Shown here piece after piece: positions 13,803 through 25,930 of a DNA stretch of 64,000 nt (position 1 is the first letter of the stretch; each line of letters begins with the position of its first letter). Position numbers and translations under genes: made by a program. Under the pieces are notes generated by a model. It had not been told where the DNA came from. It searched no databases and saw only the letters and a program-made list of their open reading frames with translations. Source of the DNA: Theocolax elegans (lineage: Eukaryota > Arthropoda > Insecta > Hymenoptera > Cerocephalidae); contig CM047431.1 of assembly GCA_026168455.1 (NCBI GenBank), forward strand, positions 54,178,039 to 54,242,038, read 5' to 3'.

Positions 13803-15118
13803 TGTCGTTACAGTGTAATGATTATATCTATATATATATGTACGTACATGTACGGTGTATATACGTGTATAATCAAATTCCAACAAGATATATAATTTCA
13901 AAATATATATAGGAAGTTACGTATCGGTTTGTTATTGATTTTTCTTTTACAATAATAGTATAAAGATTTCGGTATATAAGAAAAATGTTTCTTTCGAAGT
14001 AATTCCTTGGATTTTTCGAACTTGACGTTTTTTTCTGCGCCAGTTGTAGTATATAAACTACTACTTGTACTTTAATTATCATAACTTCAATATTTAACGA
14101 TTCTTCCATTGCAATCGTAATTAATATATATATACGTTAAGACGTATTTTAATAAAAATAATAATTTGCATAAATACGTTCACATGTATTTTAATCCATA
14201 ACGGTTTTCCCGATGCGCCGTACGGAAAATTACAGGATGCTATTTTTGTTCGCGACTCGGCTGTACCGCGTGTATACATGTGGACACGTGTGTGTGTGTG
14301 TGTATATTTGCATTTTCCCTTTTTTTTTACTCTCCCTCTTGTCGCGAATCGCCGTTGACCCCATCGCGCTTGACCTTCACGCAATTATTACCGACGAATA
14401 TCTGCCTTACCAACGTTAATAACATAGTTTCGGTATATTTTCAACAGGTTGATAGATCGTTTGCCTTCCACAGATATATACGTATATACGATTAGTGAAA
14501 GAAACGTTAATTTACATAATTGCATGTGCTTTATGAAGCGAAAATTACTATAATTCCTTTTTTTTATTGTAAATATAGGTACCTGCAGAGGTTGACAAAC
14601 CCTCGAGAGAAAATGACACGTTTTTAATGTCTCTCTCGCTCTCTTTTTTTTAAGTCACCTGTTACTTTATCCTTTTTCAATCTTGTCCGAGTAAATTGAA
14701 AGTATATACCCTACGTGCTCGTGACATTTGAAATATGATTCTTTTGAAGAAAGGTGAATTTATATACCTTGTGTTGCTCGTGTATGTCGTTCAATTTTTT
14801 TTTTTTCATTCTACACAAATTGAAAATAAAAGGTTCGTTTACATGGATATCACGAGAATGTTTGTATAACTGTAAAAGTGCATAAAAAAAAATAAATTAC
14901 TTATGTATATATATATTATATTAAGTAAAAAAAATTTATCGACTATATATCATATATACGAGACTACAATATACAGTTTGTACTTAAACTAAGTAAAAAT
15001 ATACACCGATGAATTTTGTACGTGTAAGGAACGACAATTAATGCCAATAAAAGTTTACTTAAGTCTCTTAAAAAAATAAAATTAAAAGTATTAAGTCAAT
15101 TAATTTTAATAAAATACG

Positions 15119-15276
15119 CTTCGTTAATTTTAATAAAATATTTTTATTAAATTTCCAATAAAAAATGTTACTTTATAATTAATATTATTATTAATCATTA
15201 TTTTTTATTTATTTACTATAAAGTAACATTTATAATTACAAATTCAATAAAAATATTTTATTAAATTTAACGAAGG
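15119..15276. repeat. Short palindromic AT-rich element
   Basis: The left half (CTTCGTTAATTTTAATAAAA...AATGTTACTTTATAATTAA) is mirrored by the right half (ATAAAGTAACATTTATAATT...AAATTTAACGAAG) around a centre near 15190-15210. The outer CTTCGTTAA/TTAACGAAG ends match exactly. No coding capacity. It has the form of a MITE or foldback element; the family is not identified. Confidence 0.6.
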
Positions 15277-18179
15277 ATTCGGAATATGATACGTTATTAT
15301 TTACATAAGCTACAGATACTATATATGGTATTTACCTAATGTACCCTATACAATACATTCATTTAAAATAATTAAACTATATTTTTAAGAGCTTAGAATA
15401 TTTTATACGAATAAGATATAAATCGAGAATCGTAGAATCGTGTTTTGACGCAATGCGTAAACACTTTGTAACCATACAATCACACTATATATAGGCAACA
15501 ATGTAAATATTGTAATATCGATAAAAGTTTTCGACGCATATTTTGTAAATTTTTAGATTTAAATGAAACAATGGAAATAACTTTAACCTTATAAATACAA
15601 TAACTTGACTGTAAAATTTCGTTCGAATAAATATAAAGTGAAACGAATAAGCATATTACAATATTTTGTATTATGACGGATAATTAATTGATCTACTTTA
15701 AACTATTTAAAAAGTAATATAGTTGTTGACAAACTTTTAGTAAAAAATCTAATTTTTTCCAAACTAAAAATTAATTTTAAATTAAATACAAGTTCTAAAT
15801 TATTTTATAGAAGGTAAGAGATAAGCGTCTATAAGGTAAGCTCTACCGTAATGAGTCCAAATTTTTTTGAAAATACGATAACCATACTTAATGAAGAGTA
15901 TACGTTCAGACTTCTTTAACTTTAAATGAAATTTTAGTTCGTAAAAACCGTTGAATTATTTTCCTTACATAGGTTCAGTACCCATCAAAATCAACAGTTC
16001 CCTTTCGTAAAATTTTTTTCTTTTTTTATCCAACTTTATCTCAAAAAACGGTCCATCAGTCGATTATCCTATAGCTTAGTATATTTTTTAAAAAATTTTT
16101 ATCAAACGTATTCTTTATTATTATTATTTATTTTATAATATTTGTTATATCATTATTTGAAATAGGTGTGATTTCCTATAAGTTTGCCGGAAGAGTTATG
16201 GTTAATTTAAATATTACTAGTCGAGGAATCGGAAGGATAAAATGAAAATCATTGATTATAAATAATAAATCATGTTTATTTATTTTAGTAATATTCGATA
16301 ATTAGTTAGTATATTTAATATTTTTATATCAAATTAGTAAATTTTACTTAATCGTTCGATAATTTTGACTATTGTCTTTTTCTTCCGTATGTATGGGTAT
16401 AGGGACGTTGTGCATACTGAAGTTATAAGCTAAGGCAATTAATATTTGATTGGAACAACTGGTCGCGATGGGTCTGTACCTTCATTGGCCTTAATTAATC
16501 GGGTATTTAAACCATGCTCGTATGTTTACACTTAATTACGGATGCTTAGGGTATAGGTAAATTCAAGAATTTTCACACGGAAAAATCTTCACCTATCCAT
16601 TATGGCTAAATTTAACAATGACGATCACGGTTTGGATGACTTTCAAAAGGAAAATTATGAGTTGGATGAGTAAACCTCAAAAGTCTAAAAATAAGTATGT
16701 ATAGATATATATATACGTAATAAAAAGGAAAATAATGTGATGTGAACAATTTTCTGTTGTGCCGAGGAAAAAAGATTCCACGGTGCGCAGGTTGATCATC
16801 GGCAGTCGAACGTTAAGTGCAAAAGTGCGTTCAATAAATTTCGTGTGTAAAATATTTATATTAAGCGTGCTCGAATAAGTGCATTTCTTTTCAACTTGGC
16901 GTCAACGAAGAATGTTCACTTGAGCCAAAATAATCAACATCGAATTGATCAATAATCAGGTGACAAAAATATCTTGACCCGCATAAAAAAAAGGAAAGAA
17001 ATTACGACCTTAACAAAAATAAAATAAGAGACCGACAAGAGTCGATGGCCTGACTTTTTTTATATATATATATATACACATAAGTATATATACAGATAGT
17101 CCCTTATGTGCTAAAGAAAAAGAAAGCGGGAAGGGAACGATGCGAGAAGAACACAACCGGCGTCCGGCCGAGCGAGTCGCGTGTTTCCGGTTCTCAATGT
17201 CGCTTTTGATCAACTTTGAGTACTCGTATATATATATATATATACTTATTCAACTTTTTCCTTTTTTCCTCGTGTCTTCAGCAGTGCGAAATTTTTGTAT
17301 GCCGATGATATTGTAATTCATTTTTCGGCGAATACCTAAAAATTTTTCGTACAATTCGTTACACCCTTTATCATTCGTCATTTTCATGTATATATATATA
17401 TATGTATTATAATTTAGCGTACATCAATTCAACAGCCTCATACAGTAAATTTTTGAAAAAATATTTTGAACAAAATTTTCATGAAATAATTATAATGATT
17501 ACGTAGTTGTCAATAAAAAAAACATATAATTATAATAGTGTTAAATTATTAAGATACAAAGTGTACATATTTTAAAAATAAAAAATTGTCTTTTAAACCG
17601 TAGAAGCGCAAGACGACGACAAAATTTTATCGTGTAAACGAATCTATATGTCGAATAATAAAATGTCAATTTTGGACATAGAAGCTAATTAGAGATAAAC
17701 AATAATAAACTTTTAAGGACGGATAATAATGTCGAAGTAAAGTGACCCGGATTTAAAAACACCACGATAAATAAGAACGTTATCTAAAGTTTCCTAATAG
17801 GGTCACACCCGCTAAGAGTGTACATATACAATAAATTCGACCTGATGTATATATATACCAAAAATCACAATATTTACCATTTTAATGGAACTTTTATATA
17901 TATATATATATATACATCGTTTTACTCCCCGACAATGTCTTTATTTCCCGAACTATATCGGATGTAGATAAATTTTACGTGCCTATATTCTATACATATA
18001 CATTCCATTTTCTCTATCGTCGATCAATCCATATATCCATGAATCTGAAATCTCGAACAGCTATCTTTGTGGTTTCCCGCCACTTTCCAACGGTCTCTAT
18101 CTGTAGAACACGTAACGGACAGATTTTCCAAAAAAAAAAAAAATTGTTTTCCAGACTTAGGAACTGTTGTAACATTTCG

Positions 18180-18330
18180 AAGGGGGAGGGAGGGAGGGAG
18201 GAGAAAAAGGGGCGGACCACCCTGCATCTGTCTCTGCTCTTCACCTGCTCCCTGCGCAGCTGCGAGGCGCGAGCCAGGCACGTGCCGCTTCAGGATTTCT
18301 CACCGAGAGGGGGAGAGAGGGATTCATTAT
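18180..18330. promoter_or_regulatory. GC-rich island with three E-box variants
   Basis: In an AT-rich setting this patch contains a polypurine G-rich run (18180-18215). It is followed within about 45 bases by CACCTG (near 18242), CAGCTG (near 18257) and CACGTG (near 18279), three different CANNTG cores. No coding frame here resembles a known family. A regulatory role is inference only. Confidence 0.25.
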
Positions 18331-21300
18331 TCACTCTTTTCTCAAACCTTGATTCGAATAATTGTACACGATTATTTAGTCCGGCAAATTCGCCTTTCCT
18401 GAAATCCTGTTTGCATACAATATAATAATATAATATATAAAAGAATACATTTTTGTGGTTTGGTTATATGAAACATATGTTGACTATACACTCCTTCCTA
18501 ATTTCATGCTACAATATTGTGGAAATTATCGTGTACAATATTATTCCGTAATTGGGCATATAGGAATAACTTATTTTTTCAATCTAAACTTTTGTCAATC
18601 ATTTTTTTTTACATCTTACATTATAAGTACACACCTTCGTATATAATAAAATGAAATAAATAAAACTTTAAAAGACTGCAAGTTTGGGCGGTTTGAAATT
18701 TAAAGAAAAATTTATTATAAATACTTAACTAACAGTACATTGCGTAACAAATTAGAGCGTTTTTTTTTAATTTTTAAACAAATTGTAGTATTACATTAAC
18801 TTTTACGCTCAAAATTTTCTATTTTATCATGAACCACTCGATCGATAATATGTTATTTAATAGTATAACAATAATTCATTTAAATCGAAAAGAAATTCAA
18901 AATATTCAAATAAAAGAGCCAAAATGACTATTCTTTTCCAAAATTTCAAGTGGATTAAATGCTTTTTATTTCTGAAAGCGTTCCACACAAAAACCCCAAT
19001 TTTTTCACATTTTAATTTTTTGATTCAAAACTAATCGATATAATTACTTGAAATTTTTGCAGTTTATAAACATTAGATGTCTCTTTCATCATACATTTAT
19101 TCAGTACATTTGACTGATTAATTTCCAAAATATAAAATATTTAAAAATAAACCTTATTTTTAAATAACAAAAAAAAATAATAGAGATAATTTGTCAATCT
19201 AAAATCGAGCAGATAGATTTTTTTATTCTCTATAAAATACATTTGGTCCAATTAAAAAAAAATTTTAAATATCAAAATTTTTGAAAAATTAATGTTTTAA
19301 AAATCAAAAATTGTTTTTAAAACAGAAACTATGCACACACACACACATCCAAATAGAAATTTTTTAAAAAACACGTGATTTTGAATCCTGACACGTTAAA
19401 ATATGCTTATAACATATTTTTAGCGAGTAAAAAAATTTTACTTCTCTATGAGGAAGCAAAATATAATGTTAGTAAAAAAAGTTTTGGCTAAATGTTAACA
19501 TTACCTGAATTATTTTTAATGCATAAAGAAATATTTTAAACAATTAAACAATGCATTATTAATTGTTTATAATAAATTATTTGTTTTTAAGTTTAACCCA
19601 GACTTCTACCCTTATGTGATGCTTGCACAGAAACGCACGTAAGTCGTAAACATTTAGATTTTTATCTGACAACTCAATGGAATATGTCCATTAAAAGGAA
19701 CATGGTATTACACGTATAAGCCATTCTAACCTATATAAACGTAATGAAAGTGCAGTTGCGATCGATACGGCTTGAATGAAATCGACGTATTTACCTAGTA
19801 TTCGATGATACGCTGTTACAAAGCCTAATATACACACACACACACACAGAACAAATACATAACAAAATTTACCTAGAATTCTGGAAACCCAGAATTTTTA
19901 TATCGTATATTTTTTATATACAAAAATAACATTTAAATGAAAAAAAAAATAAATTTAAAAGAAAAAGGTCATATCTAGACGATGATTACGAGTAGTTCTA
20001 TTGTTATTCCGCGCACCCACAACACGAAAATGAAGATGAACTTCCGTAAGAGCGCGAGCGCGCGCTTTCGATTCCATGGAATCATGGAAGGCTTTCCCAC
20101 GACGTGGAGGCGGGTTACGAAATCCTTCGTCGGGGAGAAAGTCCATCGTACTTCGCGAAGAAAACGAAATACATATAATACGGCGGTTAGATTGTTACAA
20201 CGGTGGTGAAGCGCGCGATTTACTTTTCATTCGATTTCTCCAAGAAAATACGATGGATTTTTACGGGTTGACCGTCACGAGACGGTTATACACACGGATG
20301 TATATGTATAAGAATCTTAAGGATGCTCTGATTTCTTATACTTATCAATTGAAATGCGTTAGAGAAGGATTACGTAAACAAATATATATATATATATGTA
20401 TTTCGTGCAAGACGAGAAATCGTGACGCAGCGAATTTTCTTAAAATATTAGCATAAACATGTAACGCCTATATATATAAAACTTCGAAGGATAAAGCTCG
20501 ATATATAAAACAAGTTTTTACAATTGAATGAATAATCGTATATAGTTTATGCGTACATGGTCATCGAAAGAGTTGAGTGATAAAAAAAAACAGTATGCGT
20601 TATAGTTTAAAAACCAAATTTTTTTTCTAACTTTATGATGAACCGTCGATAAGGTAGACAGCACCAATATACGTCGAATCCCCCAGCGGACTTAGTTACT
20701 TAGGGAGTAAAATAGGCATGGATAATTCCGGGGATGAAAGTTGCTATACTTTCTCGCTTTAGCTTTTGACAGTAATTCATCTAAGCGAATAATCATCTTT
20801 TATTCGCGTATAAAATTTTTCACCCTGATCATTTAAAAAGTCACTTTTTGCAATAACAAATTTTTTTTTGGTAATTTCTAAATTTGTTCAATATATTGTA
20901 AAATTTTTTGATATTTTTAATTTAATATATTAAATTTAATTGTGTATTTGTAGATAAAGGCTAAACTAAATGTTCAAAGCAAAAAAGTAAGTCCACGACG
21001 AATAAAATGGGTGATGGGGAATAAAGTGATCAAACGAATAAAATGCAATTTTACTCCATTTGTGGAGGTTAATAAAGTATCCTTTTAAGATGATCAGGAT
21101 GAAAAAATAATTAAACTCCTAATATACATGCATTTATATTATGTAAAAAAATGTTATTTTTCTTTCTCCGTCGTTAAAACCTAACCTATAGGAATCGCCC
21201 GGTAACCTAAAAACCCGCGGGTTACTAATATCCACTTATTCGCGCGGGGAAAAATGAAGTAGATCGCAGTGTGTGTGCGTGTAGGGTGAGTCAACTGTTT

Positions 21301-21890
21301 ATTTTGGATCACGCCGCGGAATCTTGAAATAATCGCACGTGTGCCAAATTATGAATTGCGATGGAGAAAATCGGATGACGGCGTAACTCCGATCTGGAGA
21401 GTTCGGCAAACGAGAAGGGTTAATTAAACTACTACCGTGAAATGTTCCATTTACCGTCCGCCCCATTCCCCATTATAATTCTTATAAGAGAATGTGCCAC
21501 CCAAATTGCAAAGTCGTACTCAAAAAATTCCAAAAATTGTAAAACCTAATTATAAAAAAAATGTGACAAAAATCATAGATACCATTAAAAATAAATAGCG
21601 TGATAGTGAGATTTTATCAAAATAGTTAATTATTAATTAATTATACGTAAATAACCATTTTTGGTCGGTAATATAGAGCTATGATACAATAACTCACGGC
21701 TGCCCTGCAAAATCTCGTTGATTTGTCAATAAGAAAAATGAAAAATTTCGCAGATCAACAACAACATCGTTATGAAATATTGTAGTCGCATCTTGTAAAA
21801 CATTCTCTTAATTAATCGATTGACATTCGTTAATTATTATTTTGGAGTAAATGTACTTTTACCATACGAAATATCGCCTTAGATATATAC

Positions 21891-21930
<40 letters not shown>

Positions 21931-22459
21931 TCGCATACTATTCCATAATGCATATTTCAATTCCATCAAGGAGCTTGCAAGTCATCGATAAAGCAGGAAT
22001 CTATATAGAAGGTACGACGACCTCGCGTGAGACACGTGCAAATAGGGCTCGCAAGCTCGAAAGCTCCAGATCCGCGTTGCGCGCGTCGTGCGATCGAGCT
22101 ATCCGTCGTTGCGGCTGCGCTTTATGCCGAGCTCGCAAACTTCTTTACGATCCTGCTCCGGCACATCCAACGTTTCGATGGGTAACTATCATTCTCTCGC
22201 AGACCGAATACTTATGATACATTTTATCGTTTATTTAAATAATTATGTACATTTAAAAAAAAAAAAAAAGTAGTTAAACATACTTCATCGCGCTAGTAGG
22301 TCAGCACGAGAATATCATCGATTCGACGTGAAGATCGGTAATGCAGAAACCTACTTAATCTCGTAAATAAACTTTCTCGTGGTTGAGACACGCGGGCTGT
22401 ATATACTCGACTCGTTTCGCGCCACGGAGAAAGACTTTCCAATCCGTTTTTTCGCTCTA

Positions 22460-22490
<31 letters not shown>

Positions 22491-25220
22491 TTCTTTCTTT
22501 TCGTGATGCAAGCGCACGTGCCTTTTTATCCCCTCGTTTTTCTACAGATAAGATAACGAAACAAGAAAACATTGGTTAGACGCGCCAAAAAAAGTCAATT
22601 GATTTTAAAATGGAAAAAGAATTTTGGGTTGAGAGAAAAAATGTGTCGGGTCTGTTGGACGGACTCCTTCCTTAAAGTCAACGGGAATTAATTCAGTAGT
22701 CGTTGTACACGTACTGTGTGTATGTACGTAAGTATATGTAGCGAAGGTCATTGAACCTCCGTATATTCCAACTTTCCAAGGAACCAAACGCCGGGTTGCT
22801 CAACTTGAACATATATATATATATATGTACATATATGTATTCTTTTTTTCACGAACAATGTCCGTTCGATAATACCATAACTTTTTTTTTTCTTCTCTCT
22901 CCTCGTGTATGGGTGTGTGTGGGTGTGTATCACACGGATACATATATACATATACGTGCATCGTGCCCATAGATAAAGTAGTTTACGCTCCCTTGAACTT
23001 TGGTCTAAACCGTCCGCTTGGCAACAATGTTGTACTTAAAATAAACATACTCGCTTATATATATGTGTGTGTGTAGATTTCTTTTTTTTTACAACATACA
23101 CTATTTCTTAATGCATTCGTGTATTTGCGCGATTAAATAATTAATTGAAATGAGGGGTATTGATCGGTATCGAACGAAGCTTATTTTATGTATATATATA
23201 TATATTATACACATTGTTGGTAATAATCCTAAGTAATCGGTACCGATGTAATGAACAATCTCACGATTTTTTCAGTAGTTTCCTCAATTTTTTGAGATAA
23301 GATAAAAAAAAAAAGTATAAGAGAGATCGCTGAATTATAATTCCAAGACAATATATGTGCATGTATGATGTATAACAGAGTACAAGTATATAAAGAGAAA
23401 GCTATATATAAGGTCGTGACTCCGTATTTTAGATTTAATTTACAGGTAAGGAGATTACGATTATATATATATACCTCTCGATGATTCCTTAATTACACCT
23501 TTCGTACACTGGAAATATTCGGTGAACAATGAACTGCGATTATATATATACAAAGCGAACGAGAGTTCGATCTCTTTTTCTATATATGTATGGTATATAT
23601 AATGCTATTTTTATTCCTTCATCGGAATTTGAATTTAAATTGTCACATACGCGTCAAAATGTTGATTTGTTTATTTAAATAATACACTGCAGGTATATTC
23701 GCATTTAAGTGCGACAATTGGCATCTTTTTCGCGAAACAGTTCAAGTTCAACTATAACATTAACTTACAAAACATCTAAAAAATATTTTTCAATTCTCAA
23801 TTGATATTATGTTTATGTATATAAATTTGTTGATTATTATACAGTTTGAAATACATACATATATAAGTATATGAAAGTTTTTTTACATTGATAAGCATAG
23901 AAACTCGAATCGACGAAATGTATATATATATAGGTACATTACAAACTTCTCAACAGTTTACGATGATTCCTATTCATTTAATTTGCCTACCGTTCGAAAG
24001 ACGAGACAATCCCTTATGTATATATGTGTAGAGTGTAATGAGATAACGATGATTAGAACAAAAGGTAACGTGACGTATCATGAAAAAAAAGAGGAAAAAG
24101 AGAGGAGGAGCGGGATGGGGAAGGGGAGATAAGGGTTATAGGCGAGAGCGCGCAAGAGGCACCGTTATATATACATTGCGTCCTGTAGCCTGTAGCATGG
24201 ACGCGCGCGAAAGAGACGAACCGGAGGACGAGGATCGAAAAACGGCACCGGAAACTCGACGAAACTTCCAGAAGAACGCGATGCGCGCGTACCTATATAC
24301 ATATATATACATATATATATATGAGAATATATGAGATGATCGATTTATATTTTTATAGGTTAGGATTAAGGATCAACGTGATTTACGGTCGCGTACATAT
24401 ATATATGTGTGTGTATAAGGGAGGCTGACTGCGTTTCTCGAGCGTATGTACATGTATAGGTGTGCTTAATCGATGATTACGTGTATTGGTTAAGTATATA
24501 CAAGTAAATACAGCTTTCAGTTAGTGGAAATAATATATTTATTTTTACTTGATGTACATGCCTGCTTCATGAGACCTGCCTCGTTCGACCTTCAATTACA
24601 TACTGTTTTGATAAAAAGAAAAATATGTAAATAAATATATATTTGAATGTCGTCTCGTAAACTTTGTCGTGGTATAACGCATGTACATGTATATATATTT
24701 TGCGGAATTTGTACATTTTGCTGGTACTCCGTGTTATTATACACGGATAAAATATTTTTTTAAAAGTGAAATATCCCATACACAAATGGAGAAATATTAA
24801 ATGAAAATGTTCTCCTCGGACTCAAATATACATTATTTTAATCGAGTGCAAGTAGCATTACTCAAGCGCATATATCTCGTATATATACATTCCTCTTCTT
24901 ATAACCGCGAATTTCCATCGTGTGTGCGCGGTGTGTCCATTGTTGCGCGCCTTCTAAAATTAACCGGCGCGTGCAAGTTTCTTCGGTTTTTCAAAACGAG
25001 TACAAACGCGCATATACTTACGCGGCTCACACATTTTTTTCCAAATTACGATCTATATAGTAGTGTACACGCATTGGATGTAAGTACGCGATCTACGGTA
25101 AATAATGTACATATAGGTTTAAAAAATATTTTCTCTTATGTACTAACTTGCCGGGTTAGCGCGCTCTCTTACGCAACGATTTTCCCTTTTATCATCGCGG
25201 CAACAGCGGCTACCTTCTTT

Positions 25221-25254
<34 letters not shown>

Positions 25255-25389
25255 AGAGTCTCTCGTACCTTTTTTTCTCTCATTCAAGCCGTGTCCCTTT
25301 CTCTCTCTCCCACATATATACATACGTATATATATATATATATATATACGTAACCTCCCTCCCGAAATAGAGAGTGCGCGTCGTTTTCC

Positions 25390-25930
25390 TCTCTTCTTCT
25401 TCTTCATGTCCTCTCTCTCTCGCTCCTTCCCTCCCTCCCTCGTTTTGGAAAGCCGGCCGGCCGAACGAAAAAGCCCGGGAGATAAAGGAGAACGGATTGG
25501 GAACGATTTGAAAATGAACGAATCGCGAGGATCGTTTGCCCTTCGGCCGCCAATCCACTGAGGTCTTAAAAAGTGCCGTAGCGCGCGTGCGCCAACTGGT
25601 ACCCCTCTCTCTCCTCTCCGCACCCCGTGTTCTCCGATCGCACCGTACCCCCTCCCCTTCGCCCCCTGCCTACCACCGCGCCTCCCCCTCCGCCGACCCG
25701 GCAAACCGGCAGAGCGCGTCCGCTCAGAAGCGGCATCTCTGGCCAGTCTCGCCGCCGCTACGAAACGAGTAGCTTCGTACCGTACGAACGTAAACAGGAG
25801 CCACGCGATTTTTCTTAGCAGTGCGTCCTTTTCGTCAGTGTGCGACCTAGTGAATTTACTTGATCCACGTTCCTACGTGACTACGTGCACATCTCTAATC
25901 TAATATACGTACACTATCCTAATCAACGAG
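25390..25930 (+). promoter_or_regulatory. CpG-rich promoter and 5' UTR of the prothymosin-like gene
   Basis: GC- and CpG-rich sequence starts abruptly after a (TA)n tract and runs to the ATG at 25931. It includes GCGCGCGTGCGCC near 25580 and several CGCC/CGCG clusters. An insect-initiator-like TCAGT lies at 25835-25839, about 95 bases before the start codon. This fits a broad promoter of a ubiquitously expressed gene; the start site itself is an inference. Confidence 0.5.

Larger units (their letters stand above)
11061..25389. other. Long AT-rich stretch without a supported gene
   Basis: I found no exon with family resemblance in about 14 kb. Contents: (TA)n tracts at about 11216-11241, 13771-13798 and 21893-21920; (CT)n at about 22463-22491 and 25228-25256; a palindrome at 15119-15276; and CpG- and GC-richer islands at about 17110-17215, 18180-18330, 20010-20230, 21180-21420 and 22010-22170. 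These islands stand out from the AT-rich background and may be regulatory or untranslated exons of flanking genes. A 23-codon frame at 16602-16673 is followed by a donor-like GTAAAC overlapping its stop; this is too little to call a gene. Confidence 0.5.

Noticed and set aside
24080..24334. 84-residue basic frame
   Set aside because: Lys/Arg/Gly-rich from purine repeats, no family resemblance, ends in (TA)n.
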